Below, in pieces: positions 25,136 through 34,093 of a stretch of DNA of 37,819 bases. Position numbers and translations under genes: made by a program. The DNA comes from Lachnospiraceae bacterium (GTDB lineage Bacteria; Bacillota; Clostridia; Lachnospirales; Lachnospiraceae): contig JAFSBX010000087.1 in NCBI GenBank assembly GCA_017437065.1, positions 1 to 37,819 of the forward strand, read 5' to 3'. Position 1 is the stretch's first letter. The number at the start of each line of letters is the position of its first letter. The notes under the pieces were generated by a model. It was not told where the DNA came from and searched no databases. It worked only from the letters and a program-made list of their open reading frames with translations.

Positions 25136-26698
25136 ATGAATATGGGACAGGAACTTTCCAAAGAAAAAGTAATTGTCATTGACTTTGGCGGTCAGTACAA
25201 CCAGTTGGTTGCAAGACGCGTCAGAGAATGTAATGTTTACTGTGAAATATATTCTTATAGAACAGACATTGAACAGATTAAAGCAATGAATCCGAAAGGA
25301 ATTATTCTTACCGGCGGACCGAACAGCTGTTATGAAGCGGATTCACCGACATATACAAAAGAATTATTTGAACTTGGTATTCCGGTATTGGGACTTTGCT
25401 ATGGTGCCCAGCTGATGATGCATGTATTGGGTGGTAAAGTAGAAAAAGCGCCGGTACGCGAATATGGTAAGACAGAGGTTATGGTGGACAAGTCTTCTCC
25501 GTTATTTGGCGATGTGGCAGCTACCACAATTTGCTGGATGAGTCATTTTGATTATATTTCTCAGATTGCACCGGGATTCAAAATTACTGCACATACGGCA
25601 GATTGTCCGGTGGCAGCAGCAGAAAATGCAGAAAAGAATCTTTATGCTATACAGTTCCATCCTGAAGTACTTCATACACAGGAAGGAACAAAGATGCTTT
25701 ATAATTTCGTACGAGGTGTCTGTGGTTGTGCAGGTACTTGGAGAATGGATTCTTTCGTGGAGAATTCTATTAAAGCAATCAGAGAAAAAGTCGGAGACGG
25801 TAAAGTATTGTGTGCGTTGTCCGGCGGTGTGGATTCTTCTGTGGCAGCAGTTATGTTGGCTAAAGCAATCGGCGATCAGCTTACTTGTGTATTTGTTGAT
25901 CATGGTTTGCTTCGTAAAAATGAAGGCGATGAAGTAGAGGAAGTTTTTGGTCCGAATGGTCCTTATGAATTGAATTTTATCCGAGTAAATGCACAGGAAC
26001 GTTTCTACGGAAAGCTTGCCGGAGTAGAAGAACCGGAGCAGAAGCGTAAGATTATCGGTGAAGAATTTATCCGTGTATTTGAAGAAGAAGCAAAGAAAAT
26101 CGGAGCAGTGGACTTCCTTGTACAGGGAACCATTTATCCGGACGTAGTAGAGAGCGGACTTGGTGGTGAGTCAGCGGTGATTAAGTCTCATCATAATGTT
26201 GGAGGTCTGCCGGATTATGTAGATTTCAAAGAGATTATTGAGCCGCTTCGTGATTTATTTAAGGATGAGGTTCGTAAAGCTGGTTTGGAAATGGGAATTC
26301 CTGAGAAACTGGTATTCCGTCAGCCATTCCCGGGTCCGGGACTTGGAATCCGTATTATCGGTGAAGTAACTGCTGATAAGGTGAAGATTGTTCAGGATGC
26401 GGATGCTATTTATCGTGAAGAGGTTGCAAATGCCGGAATGGATAGAACGATTGGACAGTATTTTGCGGCGCTTACGAATATGCGGTCTGTTGGTGTTATG
26501 GGGGACGAGAGAACCTATGACTATGCAGTGGCGCTTAGAGCGGTGAATACGGTGGATTTTATGACAGCAGAAGCGGCAGAGATACCGTTTGAGGTGTTGC
26601 AGAAGGTTATGAGTAGGATTATTAACGAGGTGAAAGGCGTTAATAGGGTATTCTATGATTTGACGAGTAAGCCGCCGGGGACGATTGAGTTTGAATAG
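25136..26698 (+). CDS. guaA: GMP synthase (glutamine-hydrolysing)
   Basis: The final step of GMP synthesis: amination of XMP using glutamine and ATP. 520 residues. The class I amidotransferase domain carries Cys88 in [10 protein letters not shown] and the His-Glu of FHPEVLHT. The ATP pyrophosphatase domain contains [12 protein letters not shown]. The dimerisation domain ends in KPPGTIEFE, the canonical terminus. It is complete and normal. RBS TAGGAGGAG. No purine riboswitch fits into the 43 bases upstream. The last 150 bases use more G-ending codons than the rest. Confidence 0.97.
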   Translation: MNMGQELSKEKVIVIDFGGQYNQLVARRVRECNVYCEIYSYRTDIEQIKAMNPKGIILTGGPNSCYEADSPTYTKELFELGIPVLGLCYGAQLMMHVLGGKVEKAPVREYGKTEVMVDKSSPLFGDVAATTICWMSHFDYISQIAPGFKITAHTADCPVAAAENAEKNLYAIQFHPEVLHTQEGTKMLYNFVRGVCGCAGTWRMDSFVENSIKAIREKVGDGKVLCALSGGVDSSVAAVMLAKAIGDQLTCVFVDHGLLRKNEGDEVEEVFGPNGPYELNFIRVNAQERFYGKLAGVEEPEQKRKIIGEEFIRVFEEEAKKIGAVDFLVQGTIYPDVVESGLGGESAVIKSHHNVGGLPDYVDFKEIIEPLRDLFKDEVRKAGLEMGIPEKLVFRQPFPGPGLGIRIIGEVTADKVKIVQDADAIYREEVANAGMDRTIGQYFAALTNMRSVGVMGDERTYDYAVALRAVNTVDFMTAEAAEIPFEVLQKVMSRIINEVKGVNRVFYDLTSKPPGTIEFE

Positions 26699-26705
26699 TA
26701 GCATA

Positions 26706-26747
26706 AAGTCTGGGAAGCCTTTTAAACAGGGCATTCCCGGGCTTTTT
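26706..26747 (+). terminator. Intrinsic terminator of guaA
   Basis: AAGTCTGGGAAGCC (26706-26719) pairs with GGCATTCCCGGGCTT (26729-26743), with one bulge and two G-U pairs, followed by a T run. Confidence 0.88.
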
Positions 26748-26763
26748 CTTTTGATTTGCTAAT

Positions 26764-26865
26764 AAAATGCTACTAACAGCATTTTGGGCAACTATTCTTA
26801 TTCACATCGTTTTATTTCTTAGATAGCTTTTCGTTGAGGCATCGGGATAACCTTTCCGGATGCCT
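26764..26865. other. Two short stem-loops between guaA and the integrase remnant
   Basis: AAAATGCT (26764-26771) and AGCATTTT (26778-26785) form one hairpin. AGGCATC (26837-26843) and GATGCCT (26859-26865) form another just past the integrase stop. Integrase-side attachment sites are often near such structures, but no direct repeat proving an att site was found within the window by eye. Confidence 0.35.
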
Positions 26866-26868
26866 TTT

Positions 26869-27450
26869 CTAATGTATCCAGAAGTGGATTGCCCATTGGA
26901 GGTTCTGGTGTGGTGTAACCGGTGCATTAGTTGCAAGTTGTTCCAGATTGGTGACAAGTTCCTGCTGTTTGTGTGGAAACAGGTGGGAGTAAGTATTCAG
27001 TGTTGTGGATACCTTTTCGTGTCCCAGTCTGTCAGCAAGGATAAGTGCATCACAGCCCTGATTGATAAGTAAACTGGCGTGGGAGTGACGGATGTCATGA
27101 ATTCGTATTCTCTTCACACCGGTTTTCTTGCTACCACGCTCCATCTCATGGGAGAGGAAGTGCTTGGTAGCCGGGAACAGTCTTTCATTAGGGGAAAGCA
27201 TATATCTTGTATCCATATAACTTTGTAGCTCCTGACACAGAAAATCCGGAATTGGAACCTTGCGCTTACTTTTCTTTGTCTTTGGCGGAGTGATAATATC
27301 CTGTCCGTTCAGACGCTGATAGGTTTTGTTAATATCAATCTGTTTTGCAACAAGGTCGATATCAGCAGCAGTAAGTGCCAGAAGTTCCCCTTCACGCATT
27401 CCTGTCCAGTAGAGTACCTGAAAGCAGATATAGGAGGAGAAGATTCGTTT
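26869..27450 (-). pseudogene. 5'-truncated tyrosine-family integrase
   Basis: The frame is open from 27450 down to TAG at 26869-26871, preceded by TGA at 27453-27451, and has no proper start. The surviving part is the catalytic domain: first Arg in TGMREGELLAL, a beta-hairpin KRKVPIPD, HDIRHSHASLL, LADRLGHEKV, and the nucleophile Tyr in NTYSHLFP. All catalytic residues remain, but the N-terminal arm-binding and core-binding domains are missing, so it is probably inactive. It resembles the ICE/prophage integrase group (Tn916-like). An internal ATG at 27399 could start a fragment. It marks the junction between guaA and the accessory gene cluster. Confidence 0.85.
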
Positions 27451-27510
27451 TCAGGAACAGTATTTTGATAGTGAGATTATGATGTGAAATATACTGGAGG
27501 AACAAAAGAA

Positions 27511-28350
27511 ATGAGTAAAAGTCTTGTTTTTATAGATGACTTTTCAAAAGAAGAGATATATGAAATATTCAAATTGGCAGATAAGTTTGCGGATGACATG
27601 AGTCAGTTGAAACATTTAGAAGGAAAGACGGTTGTACTATTCTTTCCGGAGAGTAGTATTCGCACAAGAGTAACATTCGAAAAAGGAATTCAGGAGTTAG
27701 GCGGGAAGACGATACTTTTTCCGCCGGAAGCACTTGATAAGAAAGAGAAAATCCAAGATGTGATAGGGTATTTGGAAAACTGGGTTGATGCTATTGTGGT
27801 GCGCCATAGCGATATTGAGGTTGTAAAAAGTATGGCGAAGCATGCAAAGATTCCTGTGATTAATGCGATGACTTCGGAAAATCATCCGTGTGAAATTATT
27901 GCGGATCTATATGCATTATCAAAGCTTTTTAAGGATATTGAAAAGAAGAAATTTTTGTTTGTGGGAGCAAAAGGGAATATTGGAAATACATGGAAAGCAG
28001 CGTCTGAATTGATGGGATTTGAGTTGGAGCAAAGTTGTCCTGGTGGATATGAGATAGACAATATTAAGTTTCATGCAAATATCGATGAAGCGGTTATTGG
28101 AAAAGATATCATATGTACTGACTCCATACCGAATGGTGCAAAGGAAGATTTTAAAGAATATCAAATCACCTTACAGCATATGCAGAAAGCGAATCAGGGT
28201 GCAATTTTGAATCCCTGCCCGCCGTTTTTTCGGGGAGAAGAGGTTTCAGAGGACGTAATGAACAGTGATTATTTTGTGGGCTATGAATTTAAGAACTGTC
28301 TGATAAATGTACAGCAGGCAATTCTATGCTATTTGTTGGACAAGAAATGA
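27511..28350 (+). CDS. Aspartate/ornithine carbamoyltransferase family protein, divergent
   Basis: 279 residues, cytosolic. It transfers a carbamoyl group from carbamoyl phosphate to an amine. The phosphate-binding motif is SSIRTR (48-53, the SxRTR loop) and the second loop is HPCE (125-128, family consensus HPxQ). In place of the ornithine enzyme's HCLP loop it has NPCPPFFRGEE (234-244), resembling the aspartate-type HPxPxxRGxE. The acceptor is therefore neither obviously ornithine nor aspartate. TGGAGG ten bases before ATG 27511 decides the start; an upstream GTG at 27484 has no such site. It leads the ten-gene accessory cluster. Confidence 0.82.
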   Translation: MSKSLVFIDDFSKEEIYEIFKLADKFADDMSQLKHLEGKTVVLFFPESSIRTRVTFEKGIQELGGKTILFPPEALDKKEKIQDVIGYLENWVDAIVVRHSDIEVVKSMAKHAKIPVINAMTSENHPCEIIADLYALSKLFKDIEKKKFLFVGAKGNIGNTWKAASELMGFELEQSCPGGYEIDNIKFHANIDEAVIGKDIICTDSIPNGAKEDFKEYQITLQHMQKANQGAILNPCPPFFRGEEVSEDVMNSDYFVGYEFKNCLINVQQAILCYLLDKK

Positions 28351-28383
28351 TATAAAATATTTGACAGGAGATGTTTGGAATAA

Positions 28384-28827
28384 ATGATAGTCAGAGAAGC
28401 CAATATAAATGATTTGAATGAAATATTGCAGTTATATTTGTATCTTCATGAGGAAAGCATTCCGGAGGATACAGAGCATTTACGAAACACATGGAAGAGT
28501 ATTATTAGTGATGTGAATCATCATCTTATTGTTTGCGAAGTGGATAATAAAATTGTGGCATCCTGTGTATGTGTGATTATACCAAATCTTACAAGAAATG
28601 TGCGCTCATATGCTTTTGTGGAAAATGTGGTAACACATGGAGATTATCGTAAGAAAGGATATGCGACAGCCTGTTTGAATTATGCAAAGCAGATTGCAGA
28701 AGAAAACAATTGCTATAAGATGATGCTACTGACAGGTTCTAAGGAAGAAAGTACATTAAATTTCTATCGGAATGCCGGGTATAACAGCTCGGACAAGACG
28801 GCGTTTATCCAGTGGATTGATATGTAA
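28384..28827 (+). CDS. GNAT-family N-acetyltransferase
   Basis: 147 residues, a single GCN5-like acyl-CoA-dependent transferase domain. The pyrophosphate-binding region is VVTHGDYRKKGYATACL (R/Q-x-x-G-x-A pattern). The C-terminal strand and helix are MLLTGSKEESTLNFYRNAGY. It acetylates an amine; the acceptor is unknown. It lies 33 bases after the carbamoyltransferase, with AGGAG upstream. Confidence 0.88.
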   Translation: MIVREANINDLNEILQLYLYLHEESIPEDTEHLRNTWKSIISDVNHHLIVCEVDNKIVASCVCVIIPNLTRNVRSYAFVENVVTHGDYRKKGYATACLNYAKQIAEENNCYKMMLLTGSKEESTLNFYRNAGYNSSDKTAFIQWIDM

Positions 28828-28882
28828 AAAAATATGAATTAATAATTGTTTGGTAAAAATTATTGTAATGTTGGAGGTAAGT

Positions 28883-29521
28883 ATGATAATAGAAAATGCC
28901 ATAGAATATGTAAAACAGATATTTGCGAATGATTGTAGTGGGCATGACTATCATCATACCATGAGAGTTTATCGATTGACGGTGCAGATTGCAAAGCAGG
29001 AAAATGCAGATATGCTGATTGTGCAACTGGCAGCATTGTTGCACGATGTGGATGATGCAAAACTTTCACCGGAAACTTATGCTACGAAGAAAAATGCAAT
29101 TGATTTTATGGAAAGCAACGGTGTCGATAATAAAATGATTGAAATTGTATGTAAGATTATTGCGGAAGTATCGTTTGTGGGAACTGATTCAGTTGTGCCA
29201 AGTACGATAGAAGGTAAATGCGTGCAGGATGCGGACAGGCTGGATGCAATGGGTGCAATTGGAATTGCAAGAACATTTGCGTATGGTGGCAGTAAAGGCA
29301 GAAAGATATATGATCCGGAAATAAAGCCTCTGGTTAATATGAGTAAAGAGGAGTATCGCCAAAATCAAAATTCTACAAGCATTAATCATTTTTATGAAAA
29401 GTTGCTATTGCTAAAAGATATGATGAATACGGAAACTGCAAAGAGAATGGCTGAGCATAGACAAGCTGTTATGGAAGCCTATCTTGAGGAATTTATGACA
29501 GAGTGGGAAGGAGAATGGTGA
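28883..29521 (+). CDS. HD-domain phosphohydrolase, YpgQ/YedJ-like
   Basis: 212 residues. Metal ligands are visible in GHDYHHTMRV, the HD pair in LAALLHDVDD, and Asp in VQDADRLDAMGAIGIART. This last stretch is typical of the YedJ/YpgQ branch. Bacillus YpgQ has been reported as a manganese-dependent nucleotide pyrophosphohydrolase acting on (d)NTPs, so a house-cleaning or nucleotide-directed role is possible here. GGAGG five bases before ATG 28883 decides the start. It ends one base before the next gene. Confidence 0.87.
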   Translation: MIIENAIEYVKQIFANDCSGHDYHHTMRVYRLTVQIAKQENADMLIVQLAALLHDVDDAKLSPETYATKKNAIDFMESNGVDNKMIEIVCKIIAEVSFVGTDSVVPSTIEGKCVQDADRLDAMGAIGIARTFAYGGSKGRKIYDPEIKPLVNMSKEEYRQNQNSTSINHFYEKLLLLKDMMNTETAKRMAEHRQAVMEAYLEEFMTEWEGEW

Positions 29522-29522
29522 T

Positions 29523-30836
29523 ATGTTGAATATAAAATTTTATGATACAGTGGATGATGCAGTGTTGAAGTTTGCTGTGATTATTTCTCAGAGTGATGGC
29601 AAGTGGGTATTGTGTAAGCATAAGGAACGGGATACATATGAAGTTCCGGGAGGACATCGTGAAGCGGGAGAAGATATTTTAGAGACGGCGAAGAGGGAAC
29701 TGCAAGAAGAAACAGGTGCTGTTAAATTTGATATAGAACCGGTATGTGTGTATTCTGTCACTGGTAAAAACAGTTTAAATGAAACAGGCGAAGAAACGTA
29801 TGGATTATTATGTTTTGCAGAGATAATGGAATTTTCAGGTGAGTTGGAATGTGAGATTGAAAAAGTAGAGCTTATGGATGAATTGCCGGAAAACTGGACA
29901 TATCCATTGATACAACCAAAGTTGATGGAAGAATGGAGAAGACGGCAGGCGTGGGGAGATATAGACAGCAGTAAGGAGTGGAAAATAATTCAGAAAATTA
30001 CAAAAGGGTGGTCGGCAGACACAAAATATAAAATATTCACTAGACAGGGCGAGACTTTATTGTTACGTTTGGCAGACATTGATAAGTATGATGAAAAGAA
30101 AAAAGAGTTTGATATTATTACGAAGTATTCAGAAATAGGCATTCCTATGTCAATGCCTATTGATTTTGGTGTATGCAATCAAAATAAAAGTGTATATATG
30201 ATTTTGACTTGGGTAGAAGGACAAGATTTGGAAAGTGTTTTGCCTGGATTGTCAGAGAAAGAACAATTTGCTCTGGGAAGATTGGCGGGTGATATTTTAA
30301 AGAAAATACATAGCATATATGTAGAAGAAGAGGATATACCGACTAATACAAAGGCAGACAAAAAAATATTGCAGTTATCGAGATATGAATCATCAAATGT
30401 TAGAGTTGCAAATGATGAGATTGCAGTTAAATATGTGAAAGAAAATATACACAAGATATGGAAAGAAAAACCTGTGTATCAGCATGGAGATTTTCATCCG
30501 GGAAATCTAATATATATGGAAAATGGTGAAATTGGTGTGATAGACTTTAATCGTTGGGAAGTAGGCGATCCGTATGAAGAGTTTTATAAATTGGAAAGTT
30601 TTGCCAGAGAATTAAGCATTCCATACTGTATAGGTCAGATACAGGCATATTTTAATGATAATATTCCGGAAGATTTTTGGAGTATTCTTGCTGTGTATGT
30701 GGCGCATGCTTCATTGTTTTCAATAAAATGGGCAGAAAAGTTTGGACAGACAGATATAGATGCAATGGTTGAGAGATGTATGGTTGCTTTTGAAGACTAT
30801 GATTATTTTAGAAGAGATATACCGATTTGGTATTAA
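29523..30836 (+). CDS. NUDIX hydrolase fused to APH-type phosphotransferase
   Basis: A single 437-residue reading frame with two enzymes. Residues 1-145 form a NUDIX domain with a perfect box from G44 (GHREAGE, then RELQEETGA, E62 and E63 as metal ligands). Residues about 150-437 form an aminoglycoside/choline-kinase-type domain: RQGETLLLRLADI, YMILTWVEGQD (hinge), catalytic HGDFHPGN (H321-N328) and metal Asp341 in VIDF. NUDIX enzymes cut nucleoside-diphosphate-linked compounds; APH enzymes phosphorylate hydroxyls. The join is in frame with no stop. Consecutive action on one substrate is inference. AAGGAG precedes ATG 29523. Confidence 0.9.
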   Translation: MLNIKFYDTVDDAVLKFAVIISQSDGKWVLCKHKERDTYEVPGGHREAGEDILETAKRELQEETGAVKFDIEPVCVYSVTGKNSLNETGEETYGLLCFAEIMEFSGELECEIEKVELMDELPENWTYPLIQPKLMEEWRRRQAWGDIDSSKEWKIIQKITKGWSADTKYKIFTRQGETLLLRLADIDKYDEKKKEFDIITKYSEIGIPMSMPIDFGVCNQNKSVYMILTWVEGQDLESVLPGLSEKEQFALGRLAGDILKKIHSIYVEEEDIPTNTKADKKILQLSRYESSNVRVANDEIAVKYVKENIHKIWKEKPVYQHGDFHPGNLIYMENGEIGVIDFNRWEVGDPYEEFYKLESFARELSIPYCIGQIQAYFNDNIPEDFWSILAVYVAHASLFSIKWAEKFGQTDIDAMVERCMVAFEDYDYFRRDIPIWY

Positions 30837-30902
30837 GAGTGAATAAGTGAAACGGTGTTTAGCTTTTTACAATTATTAGGATATAAGGAAGGAGTTAAGC
30901 AT

Positions 30903-31661
30903 ATGAGAGATATGCATGTACATACTGAATTTTCTTGTGATTCGGATGCGAAAATGGAAGATTATATTGAGAAGGCAAAAGCGAGTGGAATAGGGACAAT
31001 ATGCTTTACTGATCACGTTGATTTGAATACAAATGATTATGGCTACAATTATTATTCAGCAGATAGATTTTGGGAGCGATTCAATGAGATAAAATATAAT
31101 GCAGATATGCTAATAGAACCATTAGCAGGAATAGAATTTGGTGAACCGCATTTGTATGAAAAGAACTTGAAGGAATTGACAAAATATCCATATGATTTTG
31201 TGATAGGAAGTATTCATTGGATAGGGGATATGTTTCCTTGTCAAAAGGTAAGAGAACAATATTCTGCCAAAGAATTTTATACATTGTATTGGAAAGAAGT
31301 CTTAAAAACGGTTCAGACAGGAGGATTTGATGCGTTAGGACATATTGATTTTCCAAAGCGTTATTATGGAGAAATCTACTATGAAGAAGCTGTCATCAAT
31401 GAAATATTCCGTAATCTGTTAGAGAAGGATTTGGTCATAGAAATTAATACATCTTCCTTGAGAAAGGGGCATGCACAGACTATGCCGGGAAAAGAATTAT
31501 TGGAGATATATAAAGCTAACGGTGGAAAATATGTCACAATAGGTTCGGATGCGCATGTTGTGGAGGACATAGGTGCAGATTACGAGACTGCAAAAAGTAT
31601 GTTAGAAGAAGTGGGATTGCAGGAAGTAATTTACAGACAAAGAAAGCGACAAATCATATAG
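30903..31661 (+). CDS. PHP-domain phosphatase, histidinol-phosphatase (HisJ)-like
   Basis: 252 residues. The metal-binding PHP fold is seen in RDMHVHTEFSCDS, CFTDHVDLN, GIEFGEPH, VIGSIHWIGD, DALGHIDFPKRY, and the final TIGSDAH. The HisJ/HisK branch dephosphorylates histidinol phosphate, but no other his gene is present, so the substrate here may differ. GGAG eight bases before ATG 30903 decides the start rather than an earlier ATG at 30855. Confidence 0.88.
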   Translation: MRDMHVHTEFSCDSDAKMEDYIEKAKASGIGTICFTDHVDLNTNDYGYNYYSADRFWERFNEIKYNADMLIEPLAGIEFGEPHLYEKNLKELTKYPYDFVIGSIHWIGDMFPCQKVREQYSAKEFYTLYWKEVLKTVQTGGFDALGHIDFPKRYYGEIYYEEAVINEIFRNLLEKDLVIEINTSSLRKGHAQTMPGKELLEIYKANGGKYVTIGSDAHVVEDIGADYETAKSMLEEVGLQEVIYRQRKRQII

Positions 31662-31681
31662 ATTATTTTTAGGTGAAAGAA

Positions 31682-32758
31682 ATGAAAGAATTAATTATTA
31701 AGGATATCAAAGAAGATTACTCCTTAGAAGAATACTTATCAGTGTCAAAATATATAAACTGGAAGGACAACAGAATCCTATCAAAGACTGATGAATTTAA
31801 ACAGAAATATGTAGATGAAATTTCTCTGATTAAAGCTATTTATGAGTATGTGCGTGATGAAATAAAACATTCTTGGGATGTTCAGGACAAGCGTGTGACA
31901 AAATCTGCTACAGAAGTGCTGGAACAGGGCGTTGGTATATGCTGGGCAAAAGCAAATCTTCTTGCGGCGTTTCTTCGAGCATGTGGAATCGCTGCCGGTA
32001 TTTGTTATCAGCGTCTCACATTAGGCGATGTACCCGAAACCGGATTTTGTATCCATGCATTAAATGCAGTTTATATCACATCATTTAACAGATGGATTTG
32101 CTTGGATGCAAGAGGTAATAAAGAAGGTGTAGATGCACAGTTTGATTTGGAGCAGGAAAGATTAGCTTTCCCGGTGCGTAGTGATTTGGGAGAGGTAGAT
32201 TATGGGATAGTTTATGCAAACCCATCTGACAAGTTGATGCAGGTATTAGAAGAGAATACGGATGCACTTTATATGTACCTAAATTGTTTGCCGGATAGTA
32301 TTTTTGAATATAAAAGAGCAACCATAGAAGACATAGATGAACTGGTAAGAACAAGGATTATCGTCCTTCGTGCAGCCAACAAATTGTCTGACGATGTGGA
32401 TATGTCAACGGTGGAAAAGGAGTCTTGTGCATATTATAAGCGGGCGTTAGAAAACGGTGAACATATTGCATATCTGGTGTATGATAATGGAACATTTATC
32501 GGTGCAGGTGGTGTCAGTTTCTATCAGGTAATGCCCACATATGATAATCCGACTGGTAAAAAGGCTTATATTATGAATATGTATACAGCACCGGAGTATA
32601 GAAGACAGGGAATTGCAATTCATACATTGGATTTACTGGTAAAGGATGCGAGGGAACAGGGCGTGTCGCAGATTGCTTTAGAGGCAACAGATATGGGGCG
32701 GCCATTGTATGAAAAATATGGATTTGTAAAAATGGAAGATGAAATGGAGTTGATATGA
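31682..32758 (+). CDS. Transglutaminase-like domain fused to GNAT acetyltransferase
   Basis: 358 residues. Residues about 1-195 form a transglutaminase/papain-like domain with Cys87 (GVGICWAKANLL), His125 (CIHALNAVY) and Asp142 (CLDARGN) as a complete triad. Residues about 210-358 form a GNAT domain (EYKRATIEDIDELV, then TAPEYRRQGIAIHTLDLL and YEKYGFVKME). The first domain may cut or transfer amide bonds; the second acetylates amines. ATG 31682 is preferred; an in-frame GTG lies 9 bases earlier. The end overlaps the next start by four bases. Confidence 0.88.
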   Translation: MKELIIKDIKEDYSLEEYLSVSKYINWKDNRILSKTDEFKQKYVDEISLIKAIYEYVRDEIKHSWDVQDKRVTKSATEVLEQGVGICWAKANLLAAFLRACGIAAGICYQRLTLGDVPETGFCIHALNAVYITSFNRWICLDARGNKEGVDAQFDLEQERLAFPVRSDLGEVDYGIVYANPSDKLMQVLEENTDALYMYLNCLPDSIFEYKRATIEDIDELVRTRIIVLRAANKLSDDVDMSTVEKESCAYYKRALENGEHIAYLVYDNGTFIGAGGVSFYQVMPTYDNPTGKKAYIMNMYTAPEYRRQGIAIHTLDLLVKDAREQGVSQIALEATDMGRPLYEKYGFVKMEDEMELI

Positions 32759-33456
32759 TGCATAAAGTAACAGACTTACAACCTTGGGAATGTCTCATGA
32801 AGCGAATTGTCTGGAAACAATTAGGAGAAATTCGAGATAAAAAGATACTTGATTTTGGTAGTGGCATTGGGATAACTGCAAACTATCTGGCAGAACATAA
32901 CGATGTAACAGCTATTGAACCGGATGGAGATAGCATAAAGGAGCGATGGGCAGACAACCAATACACACAAATTGCTGGTAGTACCAATGAATTGCACAAA
33001 TTTGATAATGAGACCTTTGATATGATTATCTGTCACAATGTCTTGGAGTATGCCGAAGATAGAGCGGATATTGTTAAGGAGTTTGCAAGGATTTTAAAAC
33101 CTAATGGCAAGATTTCTATTGTGAAACATAATCGTGCAGGTCGGGTTATGCAGATGGTTGTACTTTTGAATGATTTTGAACATGCCCATAGCTTGTTGGA
33201 TGGTAATGATGGAACGGCTTCCAAGTACGGAGCAATTCGTTACTATGAGGATACAGATATTGAGAAATGGTGTCCGGAACTTGTGATTACGAAGACATTG
33301 GGGATGAGAACTTTCTGGGATATGCAACAAAATCAGGAAATACATAAGGATGTTGATTGGCAGGATAAAATGGTGGAAATCGAGATGCGGGTATCGGATA
33401 TGGATGGATATAAAGACATTGCATTTTTTCATCATTTGATGATTGAGAAGAAATAG
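32755..33456 (+). CDS. SAM-dependent methyltransferase
   Basis: 233 residues, a class I methyltransferase. The SAM loop is ILDFGSGIGITANYLAEH. An acidic residue follows in VTAIEPDG, and motif IV is FDMIICHNVLEYAED. The helix-strand order is normal, and the C-terminal region (ITKTLGMRTFWDMQ) probably shapes the substrate pocket. Methylation target unknown. The start overlaps the previous stop as ATGA, so it is translationally coupled to the transglutaminase-GNAT protein. Confidence 0.88.
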   Translation: MMHKVTDLQPWECLMKRIVWKQLGEIRDKKILDFGSGIGITANYLAEHNDVTAIEPDGDSIKERWADNQYTQIAGSTNELHKFDNETFDMIICHNVLEYAEDRADIVKEFARILKPNGKISIVKHNRAGRVMQMVVLLNDFEHAHSLLDGNDGTASKYGAIRYYEDTDIEKWCPELVITKTLGMRTFWDMQQNQEIHKDVDWQDKMVEIEMRVSDMDGYKDIAFFHHLMIEKK

Positions 33457-33466
33457 GAGACACAGT

Positions 33467-34063
33467 ATGACAAGAGTGTATTTCGTGCGTCACGCACAGC
33501 CGGAACATAGTTGGAAAGAAGACAGAACAAGACCTTTGACGGAAGAAGGAAAGAAAGATTCGGCAATTGTACTGAAATTTTTGAAGGATAAGAAAATAGA
33601 TGCGTTTTATTGTAGTCCATACAAACGCAGCATGGATACCATTGCAGATGCGGCAGCTTTTTTCGGAAAAGAAATTATAACAGATGAGAGATTAAGGGAG
33701 CGTGAAAAAGGACCTGATGGCAACAACCACGGAATGTTCCAGAAACGTTGGGTTGACCATGATTATCATGAAGAGGGTGGAGAATCCATTGCTATGGTTC
33801 AGAGACGCAATATGGAAGCACTGAACGAGATTTTATCAGATAATACGGATAAAGAGATTGTTATAGGAACCCATGGTACAGCCCTTAGTACGATATTGAA
33901 TTTTTATGACAATAGTTTTGGATGCGAAGATTTTCTGCGAATTATAGATTGGATGCCATATATTATCGAACTGGATTTTGAAGGCGATAAGTTGGTTGGC
34001 AAACAGGAACATTGCCATGTGGAGAAAGAATATAAGGGCAAGCAGCGTGCGGATAAGAAGTAA
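33467..34063 (+). CDS. Histidine phosphatase (phosphoglycerate-mutase fold)
   Basis: 198 residues. The catalytic histidine is H9 in YFVRHAQPE (the family usually has RHG). A second basic motif, FYCSPYKRSMDTI, follows, then the late GTHGTALS histidine. Such enzymes remove phosphate from small molecules, proteins or sugars. GGAG seven bases upstream fixes ATG 33467. The 10-base gap to the methyltransferase gene indicates one transcript. Confidence 0.88.
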   Translation: MTRVYFVRHAQPEHSWKEDRTRPLTEEGKKDSAIVLKFLKDKKIDAFYCSPYKRSMDTIADAAAFFGKEIITDERLREREKGPDGNNHGMFQKRWVDHDYHEEGGESIAMVQRRNMEALNEILSDNTDKEIVIGTHGTALSTILNFYDNSFGCEDFLRIIDWMPYIIELDFEGDKLVGKQEHCHVEKEYKGKQRADKK

Positions 34064-34093
34064 TACTGTTTTATTGATGGAAGGATTGTAGTT

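Noticed and set aside
26707-27510. Direct-repeat attachment sites around the integrase remnant
   Set aside because: No matching copy of the guaA 3' end was found by eye in the window; a full element would extend past it.
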